A DNA stretch of 35,743 nt from a virus. The notes under the pieces were generated by a model, which worked only from the letters and a program-made list of their open reading frames with translations, was not told the origin of the DNA and did not search any database. The translations under genes and the position numbers were made by a program. Below are positions 22,555 to 28,696 of this stretch, piece by piece (the stretch's first letter is position 1; every line of letters begins with the position of its first letter). The DNA is taken from positions 1-35,743 of IMG/VR virus record IMGVR_UViG_3300031525_000188. One strand, written 5' to 3'.

Positions 22555-24215
22555 AATACTTGCTCCATGACTTTAGCTTTGTGTGCATGCGTTGCGATGA
22601 TAGTTGAATCAATCGTCAGCAGCGGCGTCCCATGTTTCCGGGACTTCTTACGTTGAACAGAGATTAGTTTGAAGATCGTTACAGGCGACTTCTGGCCGAT
22701 GCGGTGCGCACGATCCTCCGCCTGCTTCTGATTCTCTGGTGACCATTCACAATCGAGAAAGATCACATTCTCTGCGGCTGTCAAAGTAAGCCCTTCTCGG
22801 CACGCGTAAGTGCTACCGAGGAACACGCGGCATGAATCGCTTGTTTGGAATGTCTCGACTTCATTTTCACGGTGCGGTGTATCTCCGTGAATTATCGCAG
22901 GCTCAAGATCATCGAGGGCTTGTGCAAGCGCCGCAAGCTGCGGGCGAAACTGCGTAAACACGATCGATTTACCCGCGCGTTCACGCACGATATTCTCTAC
23001 ATGCGGAATGTGATCTTCGCTTGTAATTTGACGCAGCCGCATCTTCAGCACATTATCGTTTGGAATACGCGAAATCGGTATGTCCGCATCTCTCGCGTAG
23101 AGAATAAGGTCGTTCTCCGCGGCCGTGTAACGGCGTTGCGCGTCCAGACTGAGTTCAACTTTGATCGTACGATACTGCTTCTCCGGCAGTGACGGTAGCA
23201 CTTCTTCTTTCGTACGCCGGAGCAGCGAGGTGAAGAAGATGTCTCGGAGCGCCTTCAGTCCTTCGGCCTTATAGCGCTTGACCTTGCGTCGCGTACCGGA
23301 ATACGGACCACGCCCATTCGGAACTTCGACAACTTCACAGGTATCTTCCTCGAATTGTTCATACGGACGAGGATCGAGTTCCATCCAATGGAGCAAATTC
23401 CAAGCGTCAAGCGGTGCGTTAATCATCGGCGAACCAGTCAGCACGGTCATACGCGGAGCCCAGAGCCGGTGAATCACCTCGGCAACTTTAGACTGCCCAT
23501 TTAACTGGCTGGAATTAACCTTCTGGGCTTCATCCGCGACGATCCAATCGAACTGCATCTGTGCAATGATGTCGATGTCATTACGCATTGTCTCGTATGA
23601 GACTAGTAAGAATCCCGCCCGCGTTAGATCGTGCATACTCGGAACATTTTCGTATACGGCTTCCCGTTGCTGTTTCGTACCTTCCGCGATCCAGTAAACC
23701 GGCTCCGCAGCAAACTGCTTGATTTCCGACATCCATGTTCCGATGTTCGACTTCTTGCAAAGAAGTAGCACGATCTGCGGCGCAACGGCACCGATGTACG
23801 TCACCGCATCGATTAGCTGTTTAGACTTCCCGAGCCCCTGCTCATCGGCTAAGATCGCGTGCGAATTCTGTACCAGAAAGCTCGTGCCGACGTATTGAAA
23901 GTCCGTAGCCGTGCGTGTATTCGTCGGATCGAAGCGCTCGGTGAAAGTCTCTCGATGGGGTCGAAAGTCTTCGATAAGGGTGATCGGTGCATGTGTTGGT
24001 GGGCGATCGTGCTGTAGTGCCGAATCAAGAACGAGCTTTCTACCTAACGCCGCTTCGAGATAATCGAGACCGGCGGGCGGGATCGTCCAACAACGCAGAG
24101 TATAGTCATACTCGGCACCTTCGACACTCTTGATAAGCGCAAGCGTCTCTCCGTCATGGACGGTTAACGTCAGACCGACCTTATCGCCAATTTGCGCGGC
24201 ACTGACCCTAATCAT
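22551..24215 (-). CDS. SNF2/superfamily 2 DNA helicase
   Basis: A 554-residue protein. Motifs in order: Walker A 'ILADEQGLGKSKQ' (near residue 120), motif Ia region 'VLLLCKKSNIGTW', motif II 'DEAQ', motif III 'VLTGSPM', the second RecA lobe with 'SIVFTQF', 'LGSTYACREGLTL' and motif VI 'EDRAHRIGQKSPV'. This is the SNF2-type dsDNA translocase pattern with an N-terminal extension of about 85 residues and without a nuclease domain. Phage members are thought to act in replication restart, recombination or chromatin/protein remodelling on phage DNA. The gene begins directly after the stop of the small gene at 24216. Confidence 0.9.
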   Translation of the reverse strand: MIRVSAAQIGDKVGLTLTVHDGETLALIKSVEGAEYDYTLRCWTIPPAGLDYLEAALGRKLVLDSALQHDRPPTHAPITLIEDFRPHRETFTERFDPTNTRTATDFQYVGTSFLVQNSHAILADEQGLGKSKQLIDAVTYIGAVAPQIVLLLCKKSNIGTWMSEIKQFAAEPVYWIAEGTKQQREAVYENVPSMHDLTRAGFLLVSYETMRNDIDIIAQMQFDWIVADEAQKVNSSQLNGQSKVAEVIHRLWAPRMTVLTGSPMINAPLDAWNLLHWMELDPRPYEQFEEDTCEVVEVPNGRGPYSGTRRKVKRYKAEGLKALRDIFFTSLLRRTKEEVLPSLPEKQYRTIKVELSLDAQRRYTAAENDLILYARDADIPISRIPNDNVLKMRLRQITSEDHIPHVENIVRERAGKSIVFTQFRPQLAALAQALDDLEPAIIHGDTPHRENEVETFQTSDSCRVFLGSTYACREGLTLTAAENVIFLDCEWSPENQKQAEDRAHRIGQKSPVTIFKLISVQRKKSRKHGTPLLTIDSTIIATHAHKAKVMEQVL

Positions 24216-24332
24216 CTAGTCGGGGCAGATACTCAGCAAGTAGTTGAGGTCTTCGAGAACGTCGGCTTTGATGCTCGGATCACCGTGCATACGTTCGACA
24301 CGTTCGATGATGCGCATGAGGCGTTGCTTCAT
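24216..24332 (-). CDS. 38-residue hypothetical protein
   Basis: The peptide MKQRLMRIIERVERMHG...LLSICPD is read from ATG 24332, with AGGA eight bases upstream. The longer open frame to 24404 would cross the tRNA gene and is rejected. It is an amphipathic helix-rich, charged peptide. Its stop codon directly abuts the ATG of the SNF2 helicase. No family is recognised; possibly a helicase accessory peptide. Confidence 0.55.
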   Translation of the reverse strand: MKQRLMRIIERVERMHGDPSIKADVLEDLNYLLSICPD

Positions 24333-24358
24333 ATCGATCCTAAAAGTGGGAGGCGGTT

Positions 24359-24430
24359 TAGCGGGGCCGGGAGTCGAACCCAGTATTTCGTGCTTATGAG
24401 GCACGCGAGATGCCGTTTCTCTACCCCGCT
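24359..24430 (-). tRNA. tRNA-Met (anticodon CAT)
   Basis: A complete cloverleaf on the minus strand: acceptor AGCGGGG/CCCCGCT, D-arm GAGA...TCTC with a G-G in the loop, anticodon stem CGTGC/GCACG with loop CTCATAA (anticodon CAT), a 5-base variable region, and T-arm CTGGG-TTCGACT-CCCGG, then discriminator A. CCA is not encoded. The fully paired first acceptor base pair (A-T) argues against initiator tRNA; elongator Met or a lysidine-modified Ile2 (CAU) tRNA are possible. It lies inside the leftward arm between small protein genes. Confidence 0.92.
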
Positions 24431-24497
24431 AGAGGCGGTCTTCGACACACATATGCGAAGTTCCGGCCAATTCTATCCCTTAATGGGATACAACGGG

Positions 24498-24728
24498 CTA
24501 ACCTTGCGCAATATCGTGCTGGGTTTCGGCCGGACGAACGTGCATCCAGCCCTGGGTCACTTCGAGTCCGATCGCACCGGAATTCGAAGTATCGCCCACG
24601 AGCGTGAACGGCGCATTGGCCGGTACTGCAGGTAGCGAATCGCTGCCGAGCGCGCAAAACGCCGGAGCTTGAGGGGTGACATCGATTCGGTACGGCCCAC
24701 CGATGAGGCTTCCGCCGACTGCGGCCAT
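24498..24728 (-). CDS. small hypothetical protein
   Basis: A 76-residue protein from ATG 24728, with a clear AAGGAG ribosome-binding site. It starts MAAVGGSLIGG and is Gly/Ala/Pro-rich with short strands, ending 'GWMHVRPAETQHDIAQG'. It resembles small beta-rich virion or accessory proteins but no family is recognised. It ends 68 bases before the tRNA. Confidence 0.6.
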   Translation of the reverse strand: MAAVGGSLIGGPYRIDVTPQAPAFCALGSDSLPAVPANAPFTLVGDTSNSGAIGLEVTQGWMHVRPAETQHDIAQG

Positions 24729-24769
24729 GTTGACTCTCCTTGCAAGAAGAAGGCGGCCCGCCTATCGTA

Positions 24770-24783
24770 TCACGAATCCGTGA
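24770..24783. repeat. short palindrome TCACG-AATC-CGTGA
   Basis: A 5-bp-arm palindrome in the short gap upstream of the 24728 gene. It is next to TACGAT on the minus strand, which could be a -10 box. It might be an operator; support is weak. Confidence 0.3.
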
Positions 24784-24863
24784 CGGGGGTGATCCCGGAT
24801 GTATCCGGCGCGTATCCATGCGCAGTGACCGCGTCGCGTCATCCTGCGCCGGGCGCTCGACGT

Positions 24864-24992
24864 TCATCTGGTCCGTCCAATCCTCAGCACGTGGCCGAAC
24901 AAGAACCAGCCGCCCAGGCCGCCGAAAACGACGGTCGGATACACGAGGATCGCGACGAGGAGCGGCGTGGGGACTTGCGTCTCGGGCGTCAT
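24864..24992 (-). CDS. 42-residue membrane protein
   Basis: A small gene read from ATG 24992, which overlaps the TGA of the preceding gene by four bases (ATGA), with a GAAGG upstream. It encodes a short polar start, one hydrophobic helix 'LLVAILVYPTVVFGGLGGWFLFG' and a basic tail 'HVLRIGRTR', consistent with a single-span inner membrane protein. Function unknown. Confidence 0.55.
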   Translation of the reverse strand: MTPETQVPTPLLVAILVYPTVVFGGLGGWFLFGHVLRIGRTR

Positions 24993-25318
24993 GGCTTCTC
25001 GCCTTCGAGTGCGGCGTCGAGGTCGCGGCTGAGAACGAAGTGCCCGCGCAGCACCTCAACTTCCGGTTCGGCGCAGTCATAGGCGCGCCGCAGCGCCGCC
25101 ACGTCGCCCGAACCAACCTCGCCGGATTCGCCCCGCACAACCGCGTCCATATTCACGCCGTTCGCCACCCAAAGACCGCCGCGAGCCGCGAACGCTTCTG
25201 CGATACTGGCGTTGATTGCGTCGAGGATGGCGTCGGCAATAGCTTCTTCGGTGTACACGTTGTAGGGATTTTCGAGAATTTTAATGAGGTGGGCGCGTAC
25301 CACGTCTCGGTCGTTCAT
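24989..25318 (-). CDS. hypothetical protein
   Basis: A 109-residue protein starting MNDRDVVRAHLIKILENPYN. Helical segments ('TEEAIADAILDAINASIAEAF') are followed by an acidic C-terminal half. An alternative ATG at 25351 would add 11 residues and overlap the preceding gene by 14 bases; neither start has a strong ribosome-binding site. It is coupled to the downstream membrane gene by a four-base overlap. No family is recognised. Confidence 0.6.
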   Translation of the reverse strand: MNDRDVVRAHLIKILENPYNVYTEEAIADAILDAINASIAEAFAARGGLWVANGVNMDAVVRGESGEVGSGDVAALRRAYDCAEPEVEVLRGHFVLSRDLDAALEGEKP

Positions 25319-25337
25319 CGCTGCAACACTCGGCGGG

Positions 25338-26858
25338 TCAATGTGCGGCATAAACGAAACTACCCCACGTGACCGACGACGGGAACGGCAAATTGAATCC
25401 GCGCCGGTTGTTCGTCGCGTCGACCCACGTCGGGAGACCTTCTTTGACCGCCTCAGGAACGAACTGCGCGAGGTACGGCGCGGGTAAGCCCCAGGCCGTG
25501 TACGTCTTGTCGCTCTCAAAGTTCGGCGGACCGATGGTCGAGGACGGGCCGCCGCCCGAGTCGATCGCGATCGCGCCGTAATGATCCTCGTCCATCGTCC
25601 GCAAGAGCACAGCGACCAGTGGCGCGACGCCGAGCGCGTTGACCTGCGCGTCGTGCATCGCGAGGTACAGGTGTGAACCTTCGGGCGGCGCGCCAGCACA
25701 CTGCCCGTCGCCCGCGCCGATGAACGGCGGCGGAAGTGGACCGGGTCCCGTGCAGCCGAACGCGTAGCTGATCGCGCCGGGCAACACGCCGCTCGGCGAC
25801 CCGATCGCCGCGAGCCAATCCTTCGCGCGCACGAGGCCGAGCGAGAGCGGCGTATCACTCGCGTCGCCGGCGCAACCCGTGCCCGGCTTCGAGGGATTCG
25901 TGAACCCGTTTCCGGCGAGCGCCGCGCGTCCGCCGAAGCCGACCGTCAGCACGCCGTTGACCGGCGGCCATTGGGTCTGCCACAGGCAATACTCGTAACC
26001 GCCGGCAGGGTCGATCAATGCGAAGTGGTTGTCCGCCGCGCAGCCGCCGGTCGCCGGGCATCCGCCGCTTTGCGGTAGCTCACGCGGGTCGATGTAGATC
26101 GTCAGGCCCTCGACGTTGCAGGCACCCCACGGCTCGGCGCAGTGAATCTTGACCGGCGTGTTGCTGCCAGCGTGGTTCATGTAGACCGGGAAGGCGATCT
26201 CTTGCGCGCTCGGCATCGGGGCGAGTTGCACGAACATCGCGCCGAATGTCGGCGCTCCTTGCTTTGCATCCCACGCGAGCCACGCTGCAGACGAAGCGTT
26301 CGGCGTGACCGTACCGCCGAGCGCGCCAAACGGATTGCCGGGGAAGTACGGCTGCACGCCCGCCGGCGGATCGTAGGCGCTGCTAGTCGGGCTCGGCGAG
26401 GATGGCGCAGATGCGGTCGGTAAGGCCGTCGGCAGTGCCGACCTTGGAGTCGCGGATGGCGATGGCGGCGTCGGAAAGCTCGTCGGTGATGCGCTTGCGC
26501 TTGGCGTCGGTGACCACGTAGCCGTTGGCGCGGGGCTTGGTGAAAGCGTTGGCGGCGGCGCCGTAACGATTGGCGATGGCGTGGGCGTGGCTGCTGCCGG
26601 CGGCGTCGACGAAGGTGGTGACGGCTTCGATGGCGGCGACGCCGAGGGCGCGGAGGTAGCTGGGGGAGACGTCGGCGCCGACGACGCTTGGGGTGTTGTC
26701 GTTGGAGTCGCTGAAGGTTGCGGGGCTGCTGTCCACGTTGGTGCTCCTGTCGGAGTCGGCGATGCGGTTGGGGACTGAGTCGGTGGCGACGTTGGCGGGC
26801 CGCACAGCGTGAGGCTCGCGGTAAACGCGATGCAGACGATCGACTGAGCGATAAGCAT
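25338..26858 (-). CDS. secreted protein with signal peptide and Pro/Thr/Ser-rich linker
   Basis: A 506-residue protein from ATG 26858 (GGAG ten bases upstream); the longer open frame is rejected because the signal peptide begins here. 'MLIAQSIVCIAFTASLTLCGPP' is a hydrophobic signal peptide; 'LTLC' is only an imperfect lipobox. Residues about 22-170 are almost entirely Pro, Thr, Ser and Ala (mucin-like). The C-terminal 330 residues are a Cys-rich, Gly/Pro-rich domain with at least ten cysteines in pairs such as 'CPATGGC', which suggests disulphides outside the cytoplasm. It also has 'DNHFALIDPAGGYEYCLWQTQW'. It is unlike a normal phage protein and more like a host-derived surface protein, hence a possible cargo gene. 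Confidence 0.75.
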   Translation of the reverse strand: MLIAQSIVCIAFTASLTLCGPPTSPPTQSPTASPTPTGAPTWTAAPQPSATPTTTPQASSAPTSPPATSAPSASPPSKPSPPSSTPPAAATPTPSPIVTAPPPTLSPSPAPTATWSPTPSASASPTSFPTPPSPSATPRSALPTALPTASAPSSPSPTSSAYDPPAGVQPYFPGNPFGALGGTVTPNASSAAWLAWDAKQGAPTFGAMFVQLAPMPSAQEIAFPVYMNHAGSNTPVKIHCAEPWGACNVEGLTIYIDPRELPQSGGCPATGGCAADNHFALIDPAGGYEYCLWQTQWPPVNGVLTVGFGGRAALAGNGFTNPSKPGTGCAGDASDTPLSLGLVRAKDWLAAIGSPSGVLPGAISYAFGCTGPGPLPPPFIGAGDGQCAGAPPEGSHLYLAMHDAQVNALGVAPLVAVLLRTMDEDHYGAIAIDSGGGPSSTIGPPNFESDKTYTAWGLPAPYLAQFVPEAVKEGLPTWVDATNNRRGFNLPFPSSVTWGSFVYAAH

Positions 26859-26932
26859 TATTCTGTATCTCCGTTCACCGGCTTCGCGCCGGGCTTGAAG
26901 CGAATCGCGGCCAGAATGAGTGAGGCGATCAA
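26858..26932 (-). CDS. 24-residue micro-protein between coupled genes
   Basis: TTG at 26932, with GGAGAGGA nine bases upstream, encodes a peptide starting MIASLILAAIRFKPG and ending at a TAA whose last base is the first base of the next gene's ATG. Its start also overlaps the preceding stop (TTGA). The exact fit on both sides and the good ribosome-binding site support translation. The N-terminal half is hydrophobic, possibly membrane-inserting. It may also serve to couple translation of the secreted protein. Confidence 0.45.
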   Translation of the reverse strand: MIASLILAAIRFKPGAKPVNGDTE

Positions 26933-27171
26933 TCGATTGAATCCTCTCCGTAAGCTGCACGGAAGTTTTGACGGAATACCGCGATCTGATTAAGGACCGT
27001 GGTTTCGAGATGGTTGAAGGCGGCGGTGACCAGCGCCTTACCTTCGGAAGTGCCGGGATCGACCTCTTCGTCGAAGACGATCTTCGCACTAGCGTGCGGT
27101 TTGACGTTTGCGTACTGATTCCTGAGTGGCATCGTACTGCCGAGTGAGAAGGTCAATTCAGTCAACTTCAT
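26929..27171 (-). CDS. hypothetical protein, first gene of the leftward arm
   Basis: An 80-residue protein, MKLTELTFSLGSTMPLRNQYANVKPHASAKIVF..., with a predicted beta-rich N-terminus and a C-terminal amphipathic helix ('LVTAAFNHLETTVLNQIAVFRQNF'). No ribosome-binding site precedes the ATG. A promoter-like pair at 27180-27209 would start the transcript only 2-3 bases before it, so a leaderless mRNA is likely. As the first gene of the arm it could be an early gene. No family is recognised. Confidence 0.6.
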   Translation of the reverse strand: MKLTELTFSLGSTMPLRNQYANVKPHASAKIVFDEEVDPGTSEGKALVTAAFNHLETTVLNQIAVFRQNFRAAYGEDSID

Positions 27172-27209
27172 TCACATATATTGTATCACGTCGAACATGC
27201 AAATGTGAA
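27171..27209 (-). promoter_or_regulatory. leftward sigma70-like promoter with flanking dyad operator
   Basis: On the minus strand TTCACA (27209-27204), 18 bases, then TACAAT (27185-27180). The expected start is near 27173, next to the ATG at 27171. An inverted repeat TTCACAT (27171-27177) and ATGTGAA (27203-27209) brackets the -35 and the start point, a good position for a repressor site. The region to 27284 also separates the leftward arm from the rightward replication genes; it holds CACAC-GTCTAT-GTGTG and a TTGACA at 27245 that has no -10 partner. Confidence 0.55.
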
Positions 27210-27284
27210 CAGCAGCGGGCGGCGCGCACACGTCTATGTGTGTTTTGACAGGAAGATTAGGGGTGCGCGGCGAAGGTGCGGCAA

Positions 27285-28160
27285 ATGTCGCCTAGCGATC
27301 CCTATGGACGCATATACGGTTCCTGGATTAAGGCGCTCCGGCACGATCATTCGGCGCTCGTGGTCCTAACCGTCCTCATGCTATTCCACCGCGGCACCAA
27401 AGGTGCGTACGTCTATCCCAGCACGAAGACCATAATGGACTACACTGGGCTGGGGCGCAACGCAATCAGACGAGCCCTAAAGCGTATTTCGCTACTGATT
27501 CCGGGAGTCATCCGAGTTAACGACGGCACCCATAAGCGCGAATTTTACATCGAAATACCGACCGGCGAAGGGTACACCAGCGGCCCCCTTGGGGGTCACC
27601 AGCGCCCCCTTGGGGCTCTCCAGGGAGCCCCAGAAGGGTCTCTCGGGGTCTCTCCTGGGGCTCTCCAGGGAGCCCCAGTGGGGCTCTCCAGGGAGCCCCA
27701 TCTATCCTATGAAGAAAGAATAGAAGAAAATACATATATACCCCGGCAAAATTCGGAGGGAGAAGACGCCGTGCCCAGATACCCAGTCAATGGAGTCTAC
27801 ACCGTAGCCAAAGAAGACTCGACCAGGAAACCGCCCACCGATCAGCAGACAAGCCCAGGCATAAAATCCAAGAAGGCCCGAGCTACTAATTATGTAGTTG
27901 ACGGGGAAAGATTGGCTGGGCTCCTTTCCACGCTGACGAAACGGCCGAAGGTGGCGGAGGAACTGCCACGTTGGGCCAAGTTTGCGGAGCGGTATGGCGG
28001 GTATGACGCCGCATCTGCTATCATCTTCGCATGTCTCGCAAACCCGCAATCCACTGCGTGGATGAATTCCGCGATGAGTTTCAAGCGCGTAAACCAGTAC
28101 GCGATCGAGCACTGGGATAAGCAAGCCGATGAGTCGTTACTAGACCCGAGATTCATGTGA
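27285..28160 (+). CDS. replication initiator-like HTH protein (lambda O-like logic)
   Basis: About 291 residues from ATG 27285, with GAAGG eight bases before it (a GTG nine bases earlier is an alternative). The N-terminal domain (about 10-95) is a winged helix: 'YPSTKTIMDYTGLGRNAIRRALKRISLLIPGVIRV...KREFYIEIP'. A Gly/Pro-rich linker (about 95-140) is encoded by the repeat array at 27579-27699. The C-terminal domain (about 200-291) is helical ('LAGLLSTLTKRPKVAEELPRWAKFAERYGGYDAASAIIFACL'). The order initiator, loader-like gene, helicase follows lambda O-P logic. It should bind the origin and recruit helicase. Confidence 0.75.
   Translation: MSPSDPYGRIYGSWIKALRHDHSALVVLTVLMLFHRGTKGAYVYPSTKTIMDYTGLGRNAIRRALKRISLLIPGVIRVNDGTHKREFYIEIPTGEGYTSGPLGGHQRPLGALQGAPEGSLGVSPGALQGAPVGLSREPHLSYEERIEENTYIPRQNSEGEDAVPRYPVNGVYTVAKEDSTRKPPTDQQTSPGIKSKKARATNYVVDGERLAGLLSTLTKRPKVAEELPRWAKFAERYGGYDAASAIIFACLANPQSTAWMNSAMSFKRVNQYAIEHWDKQADESLLDPRFM
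27579..27699 (+). repeat. iteron-like repeat array, candidate replication origin
   Basis: Three copies of a 20-base dyad (arms GGGGCTC and GAGCCCC around TCCAGG) begin at 27612, 27657 and 27680. Two CCCCCTTGGGG repeats lie at 27584 and 27605, and GGGTCTCTC variants lie between. Copies one and two are in the same reading frame but copy three is shifted, so the DNA rather than the protein sequence is conserved. Immediately to the right (27700-27745) is a strongly A+T/purine-rich stretch, as expected for an unwinding element. The array lies within the initiator gene, as lambda ori lies within O. Confidence 0.65.
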
Positions 28161-28696
28161 GGGACTACAGCGAATCTACCGATCCGAACGACTTCTTCGC
28201 CGCCGCAAATCTACCGCGGTTCGCATGGTGTAACCCTGCACCGCAACTCGACCCGGTGCGCTGGCCAGAACTCGGTCCCGGCTTCCATGCGTGGTTAACC
28301 ACCCCCGTGCCGATCCTCACAATCATCGGGGGAACCGAATCGGAGCGCACGCATGAAGCTGCGACGTTGACGCGCTACTGGATCGATAAGGCGACATACT
28401 TCATCCCGGACAACTTTAACTTTTACTTCGCTGACGCGCTGTCGCTTGTTACCGCGTTCAAGGATCGTTGGCGCGAAGAGTCGGACATTATGAACGTCGC
28501 GCAATTCACGAAATTCTTGGTGCTCACTGAATTGCATCGCGTCGAGGCGAAGGATCAGCTTGCGCTTGAGATGGTGATTCGCCAAAGGCGCAACGCTGGG
28601 AAGTTTACTGTGGTTACGGCGGCTAAGGGTATGCCAGGTGTATCAGAGACGATCAAAGAGATGTTGAATACGGGGCGCGTGGTGAAACTTGCGTAA
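28157..28696 (+). CDS. degenerate P-loop protein, helicase loader-like
   Basis: A 179-residue protein from GTG overlapping the initiator's stop (GTGA). 'PVPILTIIGGTESERTHEAATLTRYWI' (about residues 50-76) sits where a DnaC-type Walker A would be, but the Gly-Lys-Thr core is replaced by 'SERTH'. 'QFTKFLVLTELHR' occupies the Walker B position, with Thr-Glu instead of Asp-Asp/Glu. 'QRRNAGKFTVVTAAKG' resembles the sensor I strand. Size, fold order and position between initiator and helicase suggest a loader related to DnaC/P that has lost ATP hydrolysis. Function is inferred. Confidence 0.6.
   Translation: MRDYSESTDPNDFFAAANLPRFAWCNPAPQLDPVRWPELGPGFHAWLTTPVPILTIIGGTESERTHEAATLTRYWIDKATYFIPDNFNFYFADALSLVTAFKDRWREESDIMNVAQFTKFLVLTELHRVEAKDQLALEMVIRQRRNAGKFTVVTAAKGMPGVSETIKEMLNTGRVVKLA

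Noticed and set aside
24421-25140. 239-codon minus-strand frame over the tRNA and small genes, including an ATG overlapping the stop at 24864
   Set aside because: It would read through the tRNA and two better supported genes and is Arg-rich with no protein-like pattern.
27245-27284. Rightward promoter from TTGACA at 27245
   Set aside because: The -35 match is perfect but no -10-like sequence occurs 15-19 bases downstream.
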